This document shows, in pieces, positions 25,170-35,718 of a DNA stretch of 64,000 bases (position 1 is the stretch's first letter; each line of letters begins with the position of its first letter). The stretch is taken from assembly GCA_938092135.1 (NCBI GenBank), contig CALLJL010000013.1:1-64000 (forward strand). The letters are read 5' to 3'. Below the pieces are notes generated by a model. The model was given only the letters and a program-made list of their open reading frames with translations. It was not told the DNA's origin and did not search any database. Made by a program: the position numbers and the translations under genes. The stretch is from an uncultured bacterium. GTDB taxonomy: Bacteria > Acidobacteriota > Aminicenantia > Aminicenantales > CALLJL01.

Positions 25170-26290
25170 CGCTCTCCCTTTCGCTGCGATTGAGTTGCTT
25201 TCTCGATCAAACTAATTAAAACTTTCTCTGAAGTTGAATCAAGCGAGATAAAGGGCCAGTGAATTTCTTTTTTCCCCTCGATTCTTTTCTTTCTTTCCAA
25301 AGCATTATTGATCATAATTTCCCAGAATTCATGATAGGCTAAGCCAGCAGCTTTGAGCGCCCTGGCATAGCCAGCATTAAGGCTGATGTCAGGATTGGGG
25401 TTGATTTCAAGAATATAAAGTTCACCTTGCGATGAAAGGCGCATATCAACTCGAGCATAATCGCGGCAGCCGAGAGCATAAAAAGCAGCAACCGCTAAAC
25501 CCTGAATTTTTCGTCTCAATCGTTCATCGATTCGGGCTGGACAAACAGGTATGGTGGCCTGATAAAGCTCATGGTCTTCATACCATTTAGCCTCATAACA
25601 GCAAATTCTCGGAATGTTTTCAGGCAAAGAACTGAAATCGATTTCTGAGACAGGAAGAGCCTGGACTCCTTGACCCTCTCTTTCAAGCAGAGCCACATTA
25701 AATTCTCGGCCTTCAATATATTCTTCAACCAGGGCTGGTTGCTTAAATTTATTCAGAATTTCATTGATTTTAATCATCAGAGAATCTTCGTCATAAACAA
25801 CTGAATCAGCCTTTATACCAATACTGGCGTCCTCACAACTGGGCTTGACAATTAAAGGAAAGCGAAGGTTTGGTTTTTTAGCGGGTAAAGATATCAGCTC
25901 TCCCCGAGGAGTTGGCAAATTGAAAGCCTTCAGGATAGCTTTAGCTCTAAATTTATCCTGACAAAAGGCTAGTGCCCTGGAATCATTTCCTGTAAAGGGA
26001 AGATCGAGAATTTCATACAAAGCGGCGATATTGGATTCGAATTTTGATTGGTCTAGATAGGCTTCACAAAGGTTAATAAGGACATCGACTTTTTCCTCTC
26101 TGATTCGCTCCAAAAAATCGAAGAGACTCCTTTCAAGGGGAAGCATTGTGACAGAATATCCGATCGAACTTAGAACATCATAAACTTCCTGGGCCATTTC
26201 CTCAACAAACTCTTCAGAAGGATGATAATCAATGTCAAATTCAGGAAAATAGGTATTGTAGGCAATGCCAATACGAATATCTTTTCTCAT
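25163..26290 (-). CDS. ATP-grasp ligase, D-alanine-D-alanine ligase-like (first of pair)
   Basis: 375 residues. The ATP-grasp fold is seen in FPLIVKPSCEDASIGIK (ATP-binding Lys), the ALVEEYIEGREFNVALL segment and the metal-binding ILEINPNPDISLNAGYARALKAAG near the C-terminus. DYARVDMRL carries the Asp ligand. It resembles Ddl, but the C-terminus has a 45-residue tail and substrate residues differ. Paralogous to the gene directly upstream, which it overlaps by 4 bases. Amide ligation of two amino acids, possibly including beta-lysine made by the KamA neighbour, is an inference. Confidence 0.8.
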   Translation of the reverse strand: MRKDIRIGIAYNTYFPEFDIDYHPSEEFVEEMAQEVYDVLSSIGYSVTMLPLERSLFDFLERIREEKVDVLINLCEAYLDQSKFESNIAALYEILDLPFTGNDSRALAFCQDKFRAKAILKAFNLPTPRGELISLPAKKPNLRFPLIVKPSCEDASIGIKADSVVYDEDSLMIKINEILNKFKQPALVEEYIEGREFNVALLEREGQGVQALPVSEIDFSSLPENIPRICCYEAKWYEDHELYQATIPVCPARIDERLRRKIQGLAVAAFYALGCRDYARVDMRLSSQGELYILEINPNPDISLNAGYARALKAAGLAYHEFWEIMINNALERKKRIEGKKEIHWPFISLDSTSEKVLISLIEKATQSQRKGERW

Positions 26291-27339
26291 GCTTTTAATC
26301 CATAGCGCCGACAGGCGATTTCAACCACTCGCTGAATTAAACCTGCATAGGTATAGCCAGCTGCTCGCGCTGCCTTAGGTAAACAGGAGTTATCTTCAGG
26401 TCGGGGCAAAATTCCGGGTAAGGGATTGACTTCAAGCACATTGGGCCGACCAGATTCATCAAGCCGCAAATCCAGGCGACACCAATCTCTAATTCGCAGA
26501 GCGCGCCAGGCTCGAACCACCACATCTTCTATCCTTGCTTTTAATCGAGGAGAGATCTCAGCCGGACAACGGAAAAGAGGTAAGGGATTTTCAGGTGTGT
26601 CCCAGATCCATTTGGCCTCATAAGAATAAATGGGATTCGCCCCGGCCGGCAAATAGCTGTAATCTATTTCAATAATAGGTAAAATTTCTAAATCAGGGAG
26701 ATTACCTAAAACACCAACGGTAAACTCGCGCCCGCTCAGAAATTTTTCAACCAGAGCTGGCTGTTGATACCAGTGAATAATTTCTTCCACCTTACTTTGA
26801 AGTTCAGCGAAATTCTTTACCACTGAATTGTTGTGAATGCCCTTACTTGAGCCTTCATAAAGAGGCTTGACAATTGCCGGAAATTCCACTTCTTGGTAGC
26901 CATCTGTGGCCCCGTTTAATATCCAGAATTTTGGATTTGGAATCCTATAGAAAGAAAGAACTTCTTTAGCTCGCGATTTATCAAGACAAAGACTTAAAGT
27001 CAGGGGATCTGAACCAGTATAAGGTAAATTAAGCATTTCACAGATCGTGGGAATATAAGCTTCGCGATTGGGACCAATTATTCCTTCAGCGATATTGAAA
27101 ACGAGATCAGCTCTGCATTCTTTAAGTCTTTCGAAGGCTTCATCATCGGATTCAATGGGAATTACATCCCATCTTTCAGCGAGAGCATTCTTTATTGCTT
27201 CAATTGTCTCTTCTGAGTCACATTCAGCTAGCCAGTCCGGCGGCGGCTCTTGCTCTTCACTTAAATTCTCATCACGATGTAATCTCCGCCACCACGCCGC
27301 CATTCCTTCTTTGGAGCTGTAAACAAAAGCAATTTTCAT
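26287..27339 (-). CDS. ATP-grasp ligase, D-alanine-D-alanine ligase-like (second of pair)
   Basis: 350 residues, first gene of the four-gene operon. It has FPAIVKPLYEGSSKGIH (ATP Lys and flexible loop), PALVEKFLSGREFTVGVL and the metal ligands in DLRL and VLEVNPLPG. It is similar along its length to the downstream ATP-grasp protein, so the pair arose by duplication but has diverged. The insert EPPPDWLAECDSEETI near residue 40 is unusual. Upstream, 27340-27529 is AT-rich and separates it from the V-ATPase operon on the same strand. Confidence 0.8.
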   Translation of the reverse strand: MKIAFVYSSKEGMAAWWRRLHRDENLSEEQEPPPDWLAECDSEETIEAIKNALAERWDVIPIESDDEAFERLKECRADLVFNIAEGIIGPNREAYIPTICEMLNLPYTGSDPLTLSLCLDKSRAKEVLSFYRIPNPKFWILNGATDGYQEVEFPAIVKPLYEGSSKGIHNNSVVKNFAELQSKVEEIIHWYQQPALVEKFLSGREFTVGVLGNLPDLEILPIIEIDYSYLPAGANPIYSYEAKWIWDTPENPLPLFRCPAEISPRLKARIEDVVVRAWRALRIRDWCRLDLRLDESGRPNVLEVNPLPGILPRPEDNSCLPKAARAAGYTYAGLIQRVVEIACRRYGLKA

Positions 27340-27529
27340 TTTTTGTTTGGGTTAATCAAGATTACAAAATACGAAAATTTTCTTTTTTAATTTTGTAATT
27401 TATAATCAAATTTAAAATTTTGTAATTCATCTTCTCTCTATCGTTTAATATAAATCAATTCTCTCAAATGTCAATAGATTTTTTTAAAAAAATACATTTT
27501 TTAGGGGGGGTAAAGAGGGAAAGACGCTA

Positions 27530-28141
27530 TTAGTGGCGTTCTATTATGTCTTTGATTCGCATTAGCTGAGTTTTGTAAGACCGTTCTATTTCCTCTAATC
27601 TTGCTTCTATGTAACGAATAGTCTCTTTTAAACTTGGAATGAGAATATGCTCCAAGGCGTTGACACGCCGCCGGGTAATTTCAATTTCGTCCGCCAGAAG
27701 ATCGCAACGCTGCCAAAGGGAGGCCATTTTTAGGAGCAAGGGGAATAAATCAAGACAATCTTTTCTAGCCACCTCAATCTCGGCTTCAGTTAGGGCTATT
27801 TCATCAAAAGACGGAGTGACTGATTCAAGGCTGAAAGCAGGTACTTTCAAATTTAACAATCTTTCTTCATACCCAGTAATAAGAAGCTTCCCAGGCTTTA
27901 TCCATTTATCAATTTCTTCAGGAAGATGGCGGGCTCGAAGCAACGCTGAGATCTTAAGGATTTTTTCCCATTTTTTCTCCACTTCAGCTTTTATTAAAAT
28001 CAATTCTTTGATGGCCTCAAGAAAGGAACGCATTAATTCGTCAAGTTTATCCTTGAGTAACTTGTGACCTCTTTCGGCTAGAACGAGGCGTTTTTTTAAT
28101 CTTAATAATTCCATCCGGTTAGGGTTAGCTCTCAAACGCAT
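27530..28141 (-). CDS. atpD: V-type ATPase subunit D
   Basis: 203 residues, mostly two long helices forming an antiparallel coiled coil, with the NPNRMELLRLKKRL start and the RRVNALEHILIPSLKETI motif typical of V/A-type subunit D. This is the central rotor shaft. It is the last gene of the ATPase operon, 2 bases after atpB. Confidence 0.93.
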   Translation of the reverse strand: MRLRANPNRMELLRLKKRLVLAERGHKLLKDKLDELMRSFLEAIKELILIKAEVEKKWEKILKISALLRARHLPEEIDKWIKPGKLLITGYEERLLNLKVPAFSLESVTPSFDEIALTEAEIEVARKDCLDLFPLLLKMASLWQRCDLLADEIEITRRRVNALEHILIPSLKETIRYIEARLEEIERSYKTQLMRIKDIIERH

Positions 28142-28143
28142 CT

Positions 28144-29514
28144 TTATGTCCGATAATATTTATCCAGAAATTCCGGTCTGATCCTCTTTAATTCCCGACG
28201 GGGAATTAACTTCAACAATTGCCAACCGAGATCTAAAGTTTGTTCTACAGAGCGATCTTCAAATTCGCCCTGACGAACAAATTGGCTTTCAAAAAGATCA
28301 GCAAATTGCAAATAGAGTCGATCAAGATCACTTAAAGCTGCTTCACCTAAAATGAGGGCCAGTTCCCTGGCTTCCTTGCCTCGAGCGTAACAAGCAAAAA
28401 GCTGGTTAAGAACATCGGCATGATCTTCCCGAGTTTTTCCCTTACCTATACCTTTATCTTTGAGCCGAGATAAACTTGGCAGAACATCAATGGGAGGATA
28501 AATTCCGCGACGATGAAGTTCCCGGCTCAAAATTATTTGACCTTCAGTTATATAACCGGTTAAGTCGGCAATGGGATGGGTTTTATCATCCTCAGGCATA
28601 GTCAATATAGGTATAAGAGTAATTGAACCTTTTTTATTTTTGATTCGGCCAGCTCTCTCATACATGGTGGCAAGATCCGTATAAAGATAACCAGGATAAC
28701 CACGGCGTCCTGGAATCTCTTTCCGGGCAGCTGAGATTTCCCGGAGAGCCTCAGCATAAAAAGTCATATCCATAAGAATCACAAGAACATGCATATCTAA
28801 ATCAAAGGCAAGATATTCGGCACAGGTCAGAGCGAGGCGCGGCGTGCTAATCCTCTCAATGGGAGGCTCATTGGCTAGGTTAAGGAAAAGGACTGCTCTT
28901 TCCAAGGCTCCAGTTCGTCGAAAATCTTCGATAAAAAAATTGGCTTCTTCAAAAGTAATACCCATGGCCCCAAAAACTACAGCAAATTTCTCTTCCTTGC
29001 CTAAAACTTTAGCCTGACGAGCAATCTGGGCAGCAATTCGTGCATGGGGTAAACCACTACCTGAAAAAATGGGCAGTTTTTGGCCCCGAACAAGAGGATT
29101 CATGCCATCTATGGCTGAAAACCCAGTTTGGATAAATTCAGAGGGATAATCCCGAGCACAGGGGTTAATAGGCGATCCATTGATATCCAGCCATTTTTCC
29201 GCAATTATGGCTGGCCCTCCATCCTTTGGTCGGCCTGAGCCATCAAAAATTCGTCCAATGATATCTTCAGAAACGCCCAATCTTTCTGAACGGCCAAGAA
29301 AGCGAACCCGTGTTCTCTCCACATCAAGACCGGCTGTGCCTTCAAAAACCTGAACAACGGCCCTTTCCGTGGAAACATCAAGAACGCGCCCCCGACGCAG
29401 CTGACCATCGCCCGCTTCTATTTCGACAAGTTCGGCATACTTAACATCCTCAATTTTTTCAACGATCAGTAAAGGGCCAACAATATTGGCAACAGTTAAA
29501 TATTCTTTATACAT
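28144..29514 (-). CDS. atpB: V-type ATPase subunit B
   Basis: 456 residues from ATG 29514 ([16 protein letters not shown]), preceded by GAGGTG. A longer in-frame start at 29607 would run 31 residues into the end of atpA and reads like non-native sequence, so it is rejected. The nucleotide-binding fold has the degenerate P-loop region [10 protein letters not shown], as in non-catalytic B subunits, and the signature around [23 protein letters not shown]. It alternates with A subunits in the hexamer. Confidence 0.95.
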   Translation of the reverse strand: MYKEYLTVANIVGPLLIVEKIEDVKYAELVEIEAGDGQLRRGRVLDVSTERAVVQVFEGTAGLDVERTRVRFLGRSERLGVSEDIIGRIFDGSGRPKDGGPAIIAEKWLDINGSPINPCARDYPSEFIQTGFSAIDGMNPLVRGQKLPIFSGSGLPHARIAAQIARQAKVLGKEEKFAVVFGAMGITFEEANFFIEDFRRTGALERAVLFLNLANEPPIERISTPRLALTCAEYLAFDLDMHVLVILMDMTFYAEALREISAARKEIPGRRGYPGYLYTDLATMYERAGRIKNKKGSITLIPILTMPEDDKTHPIADLTGYITEGQIILSRELHRRGIYPPIDVLPSLSRLKDKGIGKGKTREDHADVLNQLFACYARGKEARELALILGEAALSDLDRLYLQFADLFESQFVRQGEFEDRSVEQTLDLGWQLLKLIPRRELKRIRPEFLDKYYRT

Positions 29515-31279
29515 GAAGCACCTCTTTTTGCTGTTGCTGTTGCAGATTTTTAAATTCATTGTCAATAGCGAGATAAATATCAAGAAGGATGGCCTCTTCG
29601 GGCTCATACTTCATCGTGGTTATTCTTTCTTTAACCGGAAGGCCGAGAATTTTTTCGAGGTCAATGCCAGCCTCAAGGGCTTTTAAACCGAGATGATGAA
29701 AATGGAGAATATTCCGAAGCATTAAATACTGTTTGCGCATGGAACTATAAGTATCTTCTACATGAAAAGCATTCTGGTGAAGAAAATCTTCCCGGATAGA
29801 ACGAGCTGTGTCGAGAACAAGTCTTTCCCTCGAGGAAAGCGATTCGATGCCCACGAGACGGGCAATTTCAAGAAGCTCAGCTTCCTCTTCAAGGAGCTGT
29901 AAAGCTTCCTGCCGCAAATCAGGAAAATCTTCAGCCACTTTACTTTGATAAAAGGATTTTAAATTTTCAGCATAAAGAGAATAACTAAGAAGCCAGTTAA
30001 TCGCCGGAAAATGCCGCATATTAGCCAGCCGATCATCTAGAGCCCAGAAAACCTTGACAACTTTCAGTGTAGCCTGAACGACGGGATCGGATAAATCACC
30101 ACCAGGCGGAGACACAGCACCAATAACACTTAGAGCTCCTTCTCTTCTGTCAGAACCAAGGCAGATGACCTTGCCCGCTCGTTCATAGAATTCGGCAATT
30201 CGGCTGGCCAGATAAGCGGGATATCCTTCCTCACCGGGCATCTCTTCCATTCGTCCTGATATTTCCCTTAGGGCCTCGGCCCAGCGGCTGGTGGAATCTG
30301 CCATGAGGGCAACAGAATAGCCCATGTCGCGAAAGTATTCAGCAATGGTCATGCCAGTATAAATTGAGGCTTCCCGAGCAGCTACCGGCATGTTGGAGGT
30401 ATTGGCAATTATCACCGTCCTCTCCATCAAGGGACGACCACTAAGAGGATCCTTTAGCTCAGGAAAGGAGAGAAGGAGATCAGCCACTTCATTACCCCTT
30501 TCTCCACAGGCCACAAAGACAATAATTTGGGCATCTGACCATTTGGCTAATTGATGCTGAACCACGGTTTTGCCACTGCCAAAGGGGCCAGGAACACAGG
30601 CTGTCCCTCCTTTAGCCAAAGGAAATAAAGTATCAAGAACGCGCTGCCCTGTTATTAACAGCTCATCAGGCATTAGACGATTAGCCACCGGTCTCTGCTT
30701 TCTTATGGGCCAGTTTTGAGCCAATTTTATTTCCTGAAATCCCTCCTTGGTGAGCAAAGTAGCCACAGGCTCGGTAATCCTGAATTTCCCTCCTTTTATT
30801 TCTATCACCTTACCTTTAAAAGGAAAGGGAACCATGATTTTATGGAGGATAAGGGGCGTTTCTCTGACCACTCCGAGAACATCACCTGGACCGACTTCCT
30901 CTCCGGGTGAAATAAGAGGCTCAAACTCCCAGATTTTATTCCGATCAAGAGCTGGAACTTCAATTCCTCGGGTAACGAAATTTCCCTCCTTAGCGAGAAT
31001 AAGATCAAGGGGGCGCTGAATACCATCATATATTGTGCCAAGAAGGCCTGGACCAAGTTCGACACTTAAGGGCTGGTCTGTAAGAAGAACAGGCTCACCA
31101 GGTCCAATACCTGTTGTATCCTCATAAACCTGGATATAGGCCAAATCTTCCTTTAATTCAATTATTTCTCCAATCAATCCGAGTGAGCCAACCCGAGCCA
31201 TATCATACATTTTCGCCCCAGTGCAATTGGCGGCGATAACTAAGGGTCCAGAAACTCGAATAATCTTGCCCTCTTTCAC
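29507..31279 (-). CDS. atpA: V-type ATPase catalytic subunit A
   Basis: 590 residues. Walker A is GPFGSGKTV, the non-homologous region typical of A subunits lies at about 110-200, and the Walker B and catalytic Glu regions ([46 protein letters not shown]) are intact. It hydrolyses or makes ATP. The 3' end overlaps the atpB start by 8 bases. Confidence 0.96.
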   Translation of the reverse strand: MKEGKIIRVSGPLVIAANCTGAKMYDMARVGSLGLIGEIIELKEDLAYIQVYEDTTGIGPGEPVLLTDQPLSVELGPGLLGTIYDGIQRPLDLILAKEGNFVTRGIEVPALDRNKIWEFEPLISPGEEVGPGDVLGVVRETPLILHKIMVPFPFKGKVIEIKGGKFRITEPVATLLTKEGFQEIKLAQNWPIRKQRPVANRLMPDELLITGQRVLDTLFPLAKGGTACVPGPFGSGKTVVQHQLAKWSDAQIIVFVACGERGNEVADLLLSFPELKDPLSGRPLMERTVIIANTSNMPVAAREASIYTGMTIAEYFRDMGYSVALMADSTSRWAEALREISGRMEEMPGEEGYPAYLASRIAEFYERAGKVICLGSDRREGALSVIGAVSPPGGDLSDPVVQATLKVVKVFWALDDRLANMRHFPAINWLLSYSLYAENLKSFYQSKVAEDFPDLRQEALQLLEEEAELLEIARLVGIESLSSRERLVLDTARSIREDFLHQNAFHVEDTYSSMRKQYLMLRNILHFHHLGLKALEAGIDLEKILGLPVKERITTMKYEPEEAILLDIYLAIDNEFKNLQQQQQKEVLHV

Positions 31280-31291
31280 TTTCTCCCTCCT

Positions 31292-31624
31292 TCAACGTCC
31301 TTTTCTTAAAAGGGTGTCAGAGCCGATGGCTTTAATCATCATTCTCTTTAATTCTGCTTCAACAAGGTCTTCTGCCTGGCGATAATCTCGGAAAGGTATG
31401 AATACAGGCCATGGCTCTTTTTTCTTTTCTTTTTCAACAAGCAGCGAATAATAATCTTGCTGAAGAAAACATAATTGAAAATTCTTGGCCTTAACCTCAC
31501 TTATGGCCTGGCGGGCTTCTTTTTCGTTTCTAACCGGATAAACTTCTATGCCTAAAAATTTAAAAATTAAAATAATATCGAAATCACCAATTATGGCTAT
31601 TTCCCCTCGTTTGCCTTCAGACAT
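31292..31624 (-). CDS. atpF: V-type ATPase subunit F
   Basis: 110 residues, a Rossmann-like small protein beginning GEIAIIGDFDIILIFKFLGIEVYPV, as in subunit F, which binds the D shaft and regulates coupling. It overlaps subunit C by 8 bases and lies 12 bases before atpA. Confidence 0.88.
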   Translation of the reverse strand: MSEGKRGEIAIIGDFDIILIFKFLGIEVYPVRNEKEARQAISEVKAKNFQLCFLQQDYYSLLVEKEKKKEPWPVFIPFRDYRQAEDLVEAELKRMMIKAIGSDTLLRKGR

Positions 31625-32399
31625 AGGTTTCAGAGAGCCTTTCTTTGATTAATTCTTGAGGAACTTTAACCATTCGACCAATAGTAATTATGCGCATGAG
31701 GTTAATTTCTCTAAGTCTGGCCATGGCATAGGCCAGCACAGGTTCAGGACCGAAGGTTATCTCCTTGGCCCGGCGCCAAAAACGGATCAAAAAATTTTCA
31801 ATTTCCCTTTCCATAACAATAAAGGTCTTCTGCTCCGCAAGCGCTAAAAGCGATTTCTGCCACAAAAGGCCATAATCCGTTTTTAATAATAATGAATACA
31901 GGTCTGACCATGGCTGGTCGTAGGCCTTTTTAAATATTTGAGGCTCAATAAAACCATCAGAAAAGAGGGCTTTCTCCAGTCTATCCGCCGCTTCGCCTCT
32001 ATATTTTAAACGCAAAAAAGTTTTTATATTGGCCAAATCATGGCGATATCGGGAATATTCAATAAAAAAGGGATAACCCGTTTTCCTGGCTCTTAATCCT
32101 AACTCAAAAAGATTTTTTTCGGCTTGGAAAAAATTAAAAATTTCAGGTTCAAGAAGCTCGGCCATCAGCAAGTTTAATTTCTCGACTTCTCGTCTTGAAA
32201 GATTATCTATATCTTCAGGTTTCTTCGCTTCAATAATCTCTTCAGGCCAGAGCCCGGATTCATAAATTATTTTTAAACTCCCTTCAAGATCATGAGCTTC
32301 CAGAGCTTCAAGGAATAGTTTCAGAGGAACAAGATATTTTTCGAGGGCCTTAATATATCCCAAGGCATAGGCATAATCCAATCGATGACGTCGGCTCAT
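31617..32399 (-). CDS. atpC: V-type ATPase subunit C (d-like), short
   Basis: 260 residues, all-alpha. Family members of the V-type C/d group are usually about 330-350 residues, so this is a compact version; no frameshift is seen. Recognised by position, size class and segments such as DLANIKTFLRLKY and ENFLIRFWRRAKEITFGPEPVLAYAMARLREINLMRII, the conserved C-terminal motif. It joins the central stalk to the proteolipid ring. Confidence 0.85.
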   Translation of the reverse strand: MSRRHRLDYAYALGYIKALEKYLVPLKLFLEALEAHDLEGSLKIIYESGLWPEEIIEAKKPEDIDNLSRREVEKLNLLMAELLEPEIFNFFQAEKNLFELGLRARKTGYPFFIEYSRYRHDLANIKTFLRLKYRGEAADRLEKALFSDGFIEPQIFKKAYDQPWSDLYSLLLKTDYGLLWQKSLLALAEQKTFIVMEREIENFLIRFWRRAKEITFGPEPVLAYAMARLREINLMRIITIGRMVKVPQELIKERLSETYV

Positions 32400-32812
32400 A
32401 TTCCTAATAAATCCAAAATTAATTTTTCCAAGCGAAGGCGTAAATCCTGTCTCAGTCTTTCGGTTTCAATTTCTATTTGCTCAACTCCGCGCCGGGTAAC
32501 GATTGTCTTTTTCATTGAAGAGCTAAGAAGACCAGACTCCTCAAGGGCTCTATTTACAACCTGATCAATCCACTTTCTTTTGACCTCAAGGAGGGCGAGA
32601 CGTTTTTCCAACTTAGCCTGGGAAATAATACTTAGGGCTTCAGTTTGCGCTTCCTTTTCAGCCTGGCTGATAATTGTGGCCGCCCTTTTTTCCGCTTCCT
32701 GGCGATTTGAGAGAATCATCTGTTCCGCTCTTTGCTGAGCCTCCTGACGAAGCCGCGATGCTTCCTCCTCAGCTTCTTCAATGATTTTCGTCAAAATATG
32801 ATCAAGACTCAT
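32396..32812 (-). CDS. atpE: V-type ATPase subunit E, short
   Basis: 138 residues, against about 190-200 usually. The N-terminal helix is an Ala/Glu/Arg-rich coiled coil (EEAEEEASRLRQEAQQRAEQM). The globular C-terminal domain seems reduced. It forms peripheral stalks with the G/H-type subunit. It overlaps atpC by 4 bases. Confidence 0.8.
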   Translation of the reverse strand: MSLDHILTKIIEEAEEEASRLRQEAQQRAEQMILSNRQEAEKRAATIISQAEKEAQTEALSIISQAKLEKRLALLEVKRKWIDQVVNRALEESGLLSSSMKKTIVTRRGVEQIEIETERLRQDLRLRLEKLILDLLGI

Positions 32813-32834
32813 TGGAGGATGCTCTTTCTTTTAA

Positions 32835-33326
<492 letters not shown>

Positions 33327-33344
33327 TCAAAGATCATCATTTCT

Positions 33345-35252
33345 CTATCGAAACTCCACATATTTCCCCTGCAAAGAAAAAGGTTTCAGGGGTTTACCGC
33401 CGGCTTCATAAAATTTAGTAAAAAACTCAACAAATTGTAATCTCATAGAATGAACAAATCCACCGAGAAAACTGATGGCCAAATTAAAAAGATGCCCTCC
33501 CAAAAAAACGAATGGAGCGGCTACCCAACCAATAATAGGGATCTTTACAGCTGTTCCAACTAAGGTATTAACCACCATGGCGATAACGCTTGTCGATAGC
33601 CCGAGAGCAAGCAGGCGAGAATAGGAAAGAACATCGCCAAGATATTTAGAAATATCATAGAGACTGTAAAGCCCTCCCAGAAAGCGTAAAAGGGGATTTC
33701 CTTTGGTTTTAGAAAAAGTAACAATCAGAGAAGCCCCAAAAAGACTAAAATAGCCAAAAAGGTCAATTTTTCTCAGTCCATATAAAACAATGGATGGTAA
33801 AAGAATAAGCCATCCGATCTGGGCTAAGGATCGAGCCATATTTCTTTCTCTTCGCCAGCAATCAATTGCTTTAAGCAAGGTACCAAACCAGACCTGAATA
33901 AAGCCAAGGATTAAAGCTAAAATAAGGAAATTCACCGGTTGAGTTAATGGATCTATGAGCAATAACTGGCGGATGGGGAAACCAAACCATCCCCCCACAA
34001 GGGTACCGAGAATAATTGTGGATAGACCAAGAGCAAACATCAATCGACTAAAAAGGAGGGTTGACCCCTTTGGCCTAACTTTAATCATAAAAAAAAGACT
34101 TAAAAGGGCTACAAGAAGTCCATAGCCAGCTTCACTGACACAGAGACCTACAAAAAGAAAAAAGAAAGGGGCTAAAACAACAGTGGGATCTATTGTTCCA
34201 GGCTTGGGAAGACCATAAAGACTGGTGATAATTTGAAATGGCTGGATCAGAGGAGGGTTTCTTAGAACGACAGGTGGATCCTCTCCTTCTTGAGGAGGAC
34301 GATGGAATATCGCTAGGTGGTCAGCAAAGCGGGCTAATCTATGTTTCAGCCGTGTGATATTATTGGCTTCAATCCAGCCCTGAAGAAAAACAGTCTTTTC
34401 TGTCTGCCCGAGATGACTATAGGTATTAATCCTCTGCTGCTCGTTCTCAAAAACATCAAGAGCAATCATGAATTGAGGCCATAGAGAACTTAATTCCTGA
34501 CTTTGCTTTTCAATGGAATTAAGAACTTTTTCTTTCTCCTTGATCTCGGCCTCGATTTGCAAAAGGATATTCTTAAGGGTCTCTTCCCGTTGAGCCTTTT
34601 TTAAAATTGTTTCGGGCAGGAAAAAGAAAGAAACATTCAATTCCTTCAATTTACTTTCAATTTCTTTCAAAGCAGAACGCTTAATTAAAAAAAGCAAATA
34701 AACATTTCTTTTATCGGCGTTAATTTCATGGAACCATAAAGGTTGCTCTTTCCCAAGTTCAACGAGCTCATTTAAGTTGGAGCGGGGGAGACGACCAAGT
34801 AAAACTTCAACACTGGCTGTAGATTCAAGGGCAGCAAGGGGAAGTTCTAGATTCTGCCAGGGAAGAAGTAATTCCCTTTCTTTTTCCAAAGCTTTAATTT
34901 CACTCTCAGTTTCTCGGTAACTCGATTCCAGCCGTTCTATGGGGGCAATCAAATTTTCCCAATCTTGCCTTAAAATAGCTTCCCTTTCCAGGCGATTGAT
35001 GATCGGCCGGGGTTGAAGCCACTTTTCACCTGGCTTAGTTTTTCGCCAGAGAGAAAGATAACGGATAACCTGACGAAGGCGAAAAATAAGCGCCTCAAAG
35101 GAGACGCTGGGCCGCTGGCCTGGATTTAAATCAAGGTTTGAACCGATTTCTTCTATTTCCAAAAGACCGGCTTCCTGAAGCTCCACTAAGAGCTCATCTT
35201 TGATCAAATTAGAAGCGATAATTTCAACTCTTTCAACCCGTGCTAAGGCCAT
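33345..35252 (-). CDS. atpI: V-type ATPase subunit I (a)
   Basis: 635 residues: a soluble coiled-coil N-terminal half (to about 330) and a C-terminal half with seven to eight membrane helices. The functional Arg of the ion half-channel is in DVLSYSRLLALGLS. It is the stator partner of the K ring. It follows the small coiled-coil subunit gene by 3 bases. Confidence 0.93.
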   Translation of the reverse strand: MALARVERVEIIASNLIKDELLVELQEAGLLEIEEIGSNLDLNPGQRPSVSFEALIFRLRQVIRYLSLWRKTKPGEKWLQPRPIINRLEREAILRQDWENLIAPIERLESSYRETESEIKALEKERELLLPWQNLELPLAALESTASVEVLLGRLPRSNLNELVELGKEQPLWFHEINADKRNVYLLFLIKRSALKEIESKLKELNVSFFFLPETILKKAQREETLKNILLQIEAEIKEKEKVLNSIEKQSQELSSLWPQFMIALDVFENEQQRINTYSHLGQTEKTVFLQGWIEANNITRLKHRLARFADHLAIFHRPPQEGEDPPVVLRNPPLIQPFQIITSLYGLPKPGTIDPTVVLAPFFFLFVGLCVSEAGYGLLVALLSLFFMIKVRPKGSTLLFSRLMFALGLSTIILGTLVGGWFGFPIRQLLLIDPLTQPVNFLILALILGFIQVWFGTLLKAIDCWRRERNMARSLAQIGWLILLPSIVLYGLRKIDLFGYFSLFGASLIVTFSKTKGNPLLRFLGGLYSLYDISKYLGDVLSYSRLLALGLSTSVIAMVVNTLVGTAVKIPIIGWVAAPFVFLGGHLFNLAISFLGGFVHSMRLQFVEFFTKFYEAGGKPLKPFSLQGKYVEFR

Positions 35253-35255
35253 AGA

Positions 35256-35609
35256 CTAGCTCTCGACTTTTTCAATTTCTCTTTTAATCAATTGAAGAAT
35301 TGAGGGCCAGGAAGAGGCCAATTTTTCCCTAGCTGTTCTTTCTATTTTTTCAATTTCCTGTTGAGTTTCCTTTTTTATTTCCTCAGCTTGCTTTTTGGCT
35401 TCGGCCATAATTAACTGCTTTCTTTTTATGGCTTCTTCTTTCGCTCTATTTATAATTTCTTCAACCATAGCTTTAGCTTCTTCGCTCGCCTTGGCCAGAA
35501 TCTGGGGGACTTCCTTATTTCGAGTCTCCTCAATAATTTCCTTAGCTCTGGCTTCTGCCTCCTTAACCTTCTGAATGGCTTCAAGGGCTGTCAATTCTTT
35601 TTCAGTCAT
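35256..35609 (-). CDS. V-type ATPase peripheral-stalk subunit (G/H type)
   Basis: 117 residues, nearly all coiled coil rich in Glu, Lys and Ala, with repeated EEAKAMVEEIINRAKEEA-type heptads. Position at the head of the operon and length match NtpF/AhaH. It dimerises with subunit E. The order H-I-K-E-C-F-A-B-D is the canonical bacterial V-ATPase order. Confidence 0.83.
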   Translation of the reverse strand: MTEKELTALEAIQKVKEAEARAKEIIEETRNKEVPQILAKASEEAKAMVEEIINRAKEEAIKRKQLIMAEAKKQAEEIKKETQQEIEKIERTAREKLASSWPSILQLIKREIEKVES

Positions 35610-35718
35610 GGGGCCTTCTTTTAAAGATTAAAATAAAAGAATAAGTAATTATGAATCCTGCCTCAATCCTTATGAAAGCTTTTAATTATAGCCAAACCTT
35701 TTAGTTTTTTAAAGATAT

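Noticed and set aside
29515-29607. 31-residue N-terminal extension of V-ATPase subunit B
   Set aside because: It overlaps the atpA coding end and does not look like subunit B; ATG 29514 has GAGGTG.
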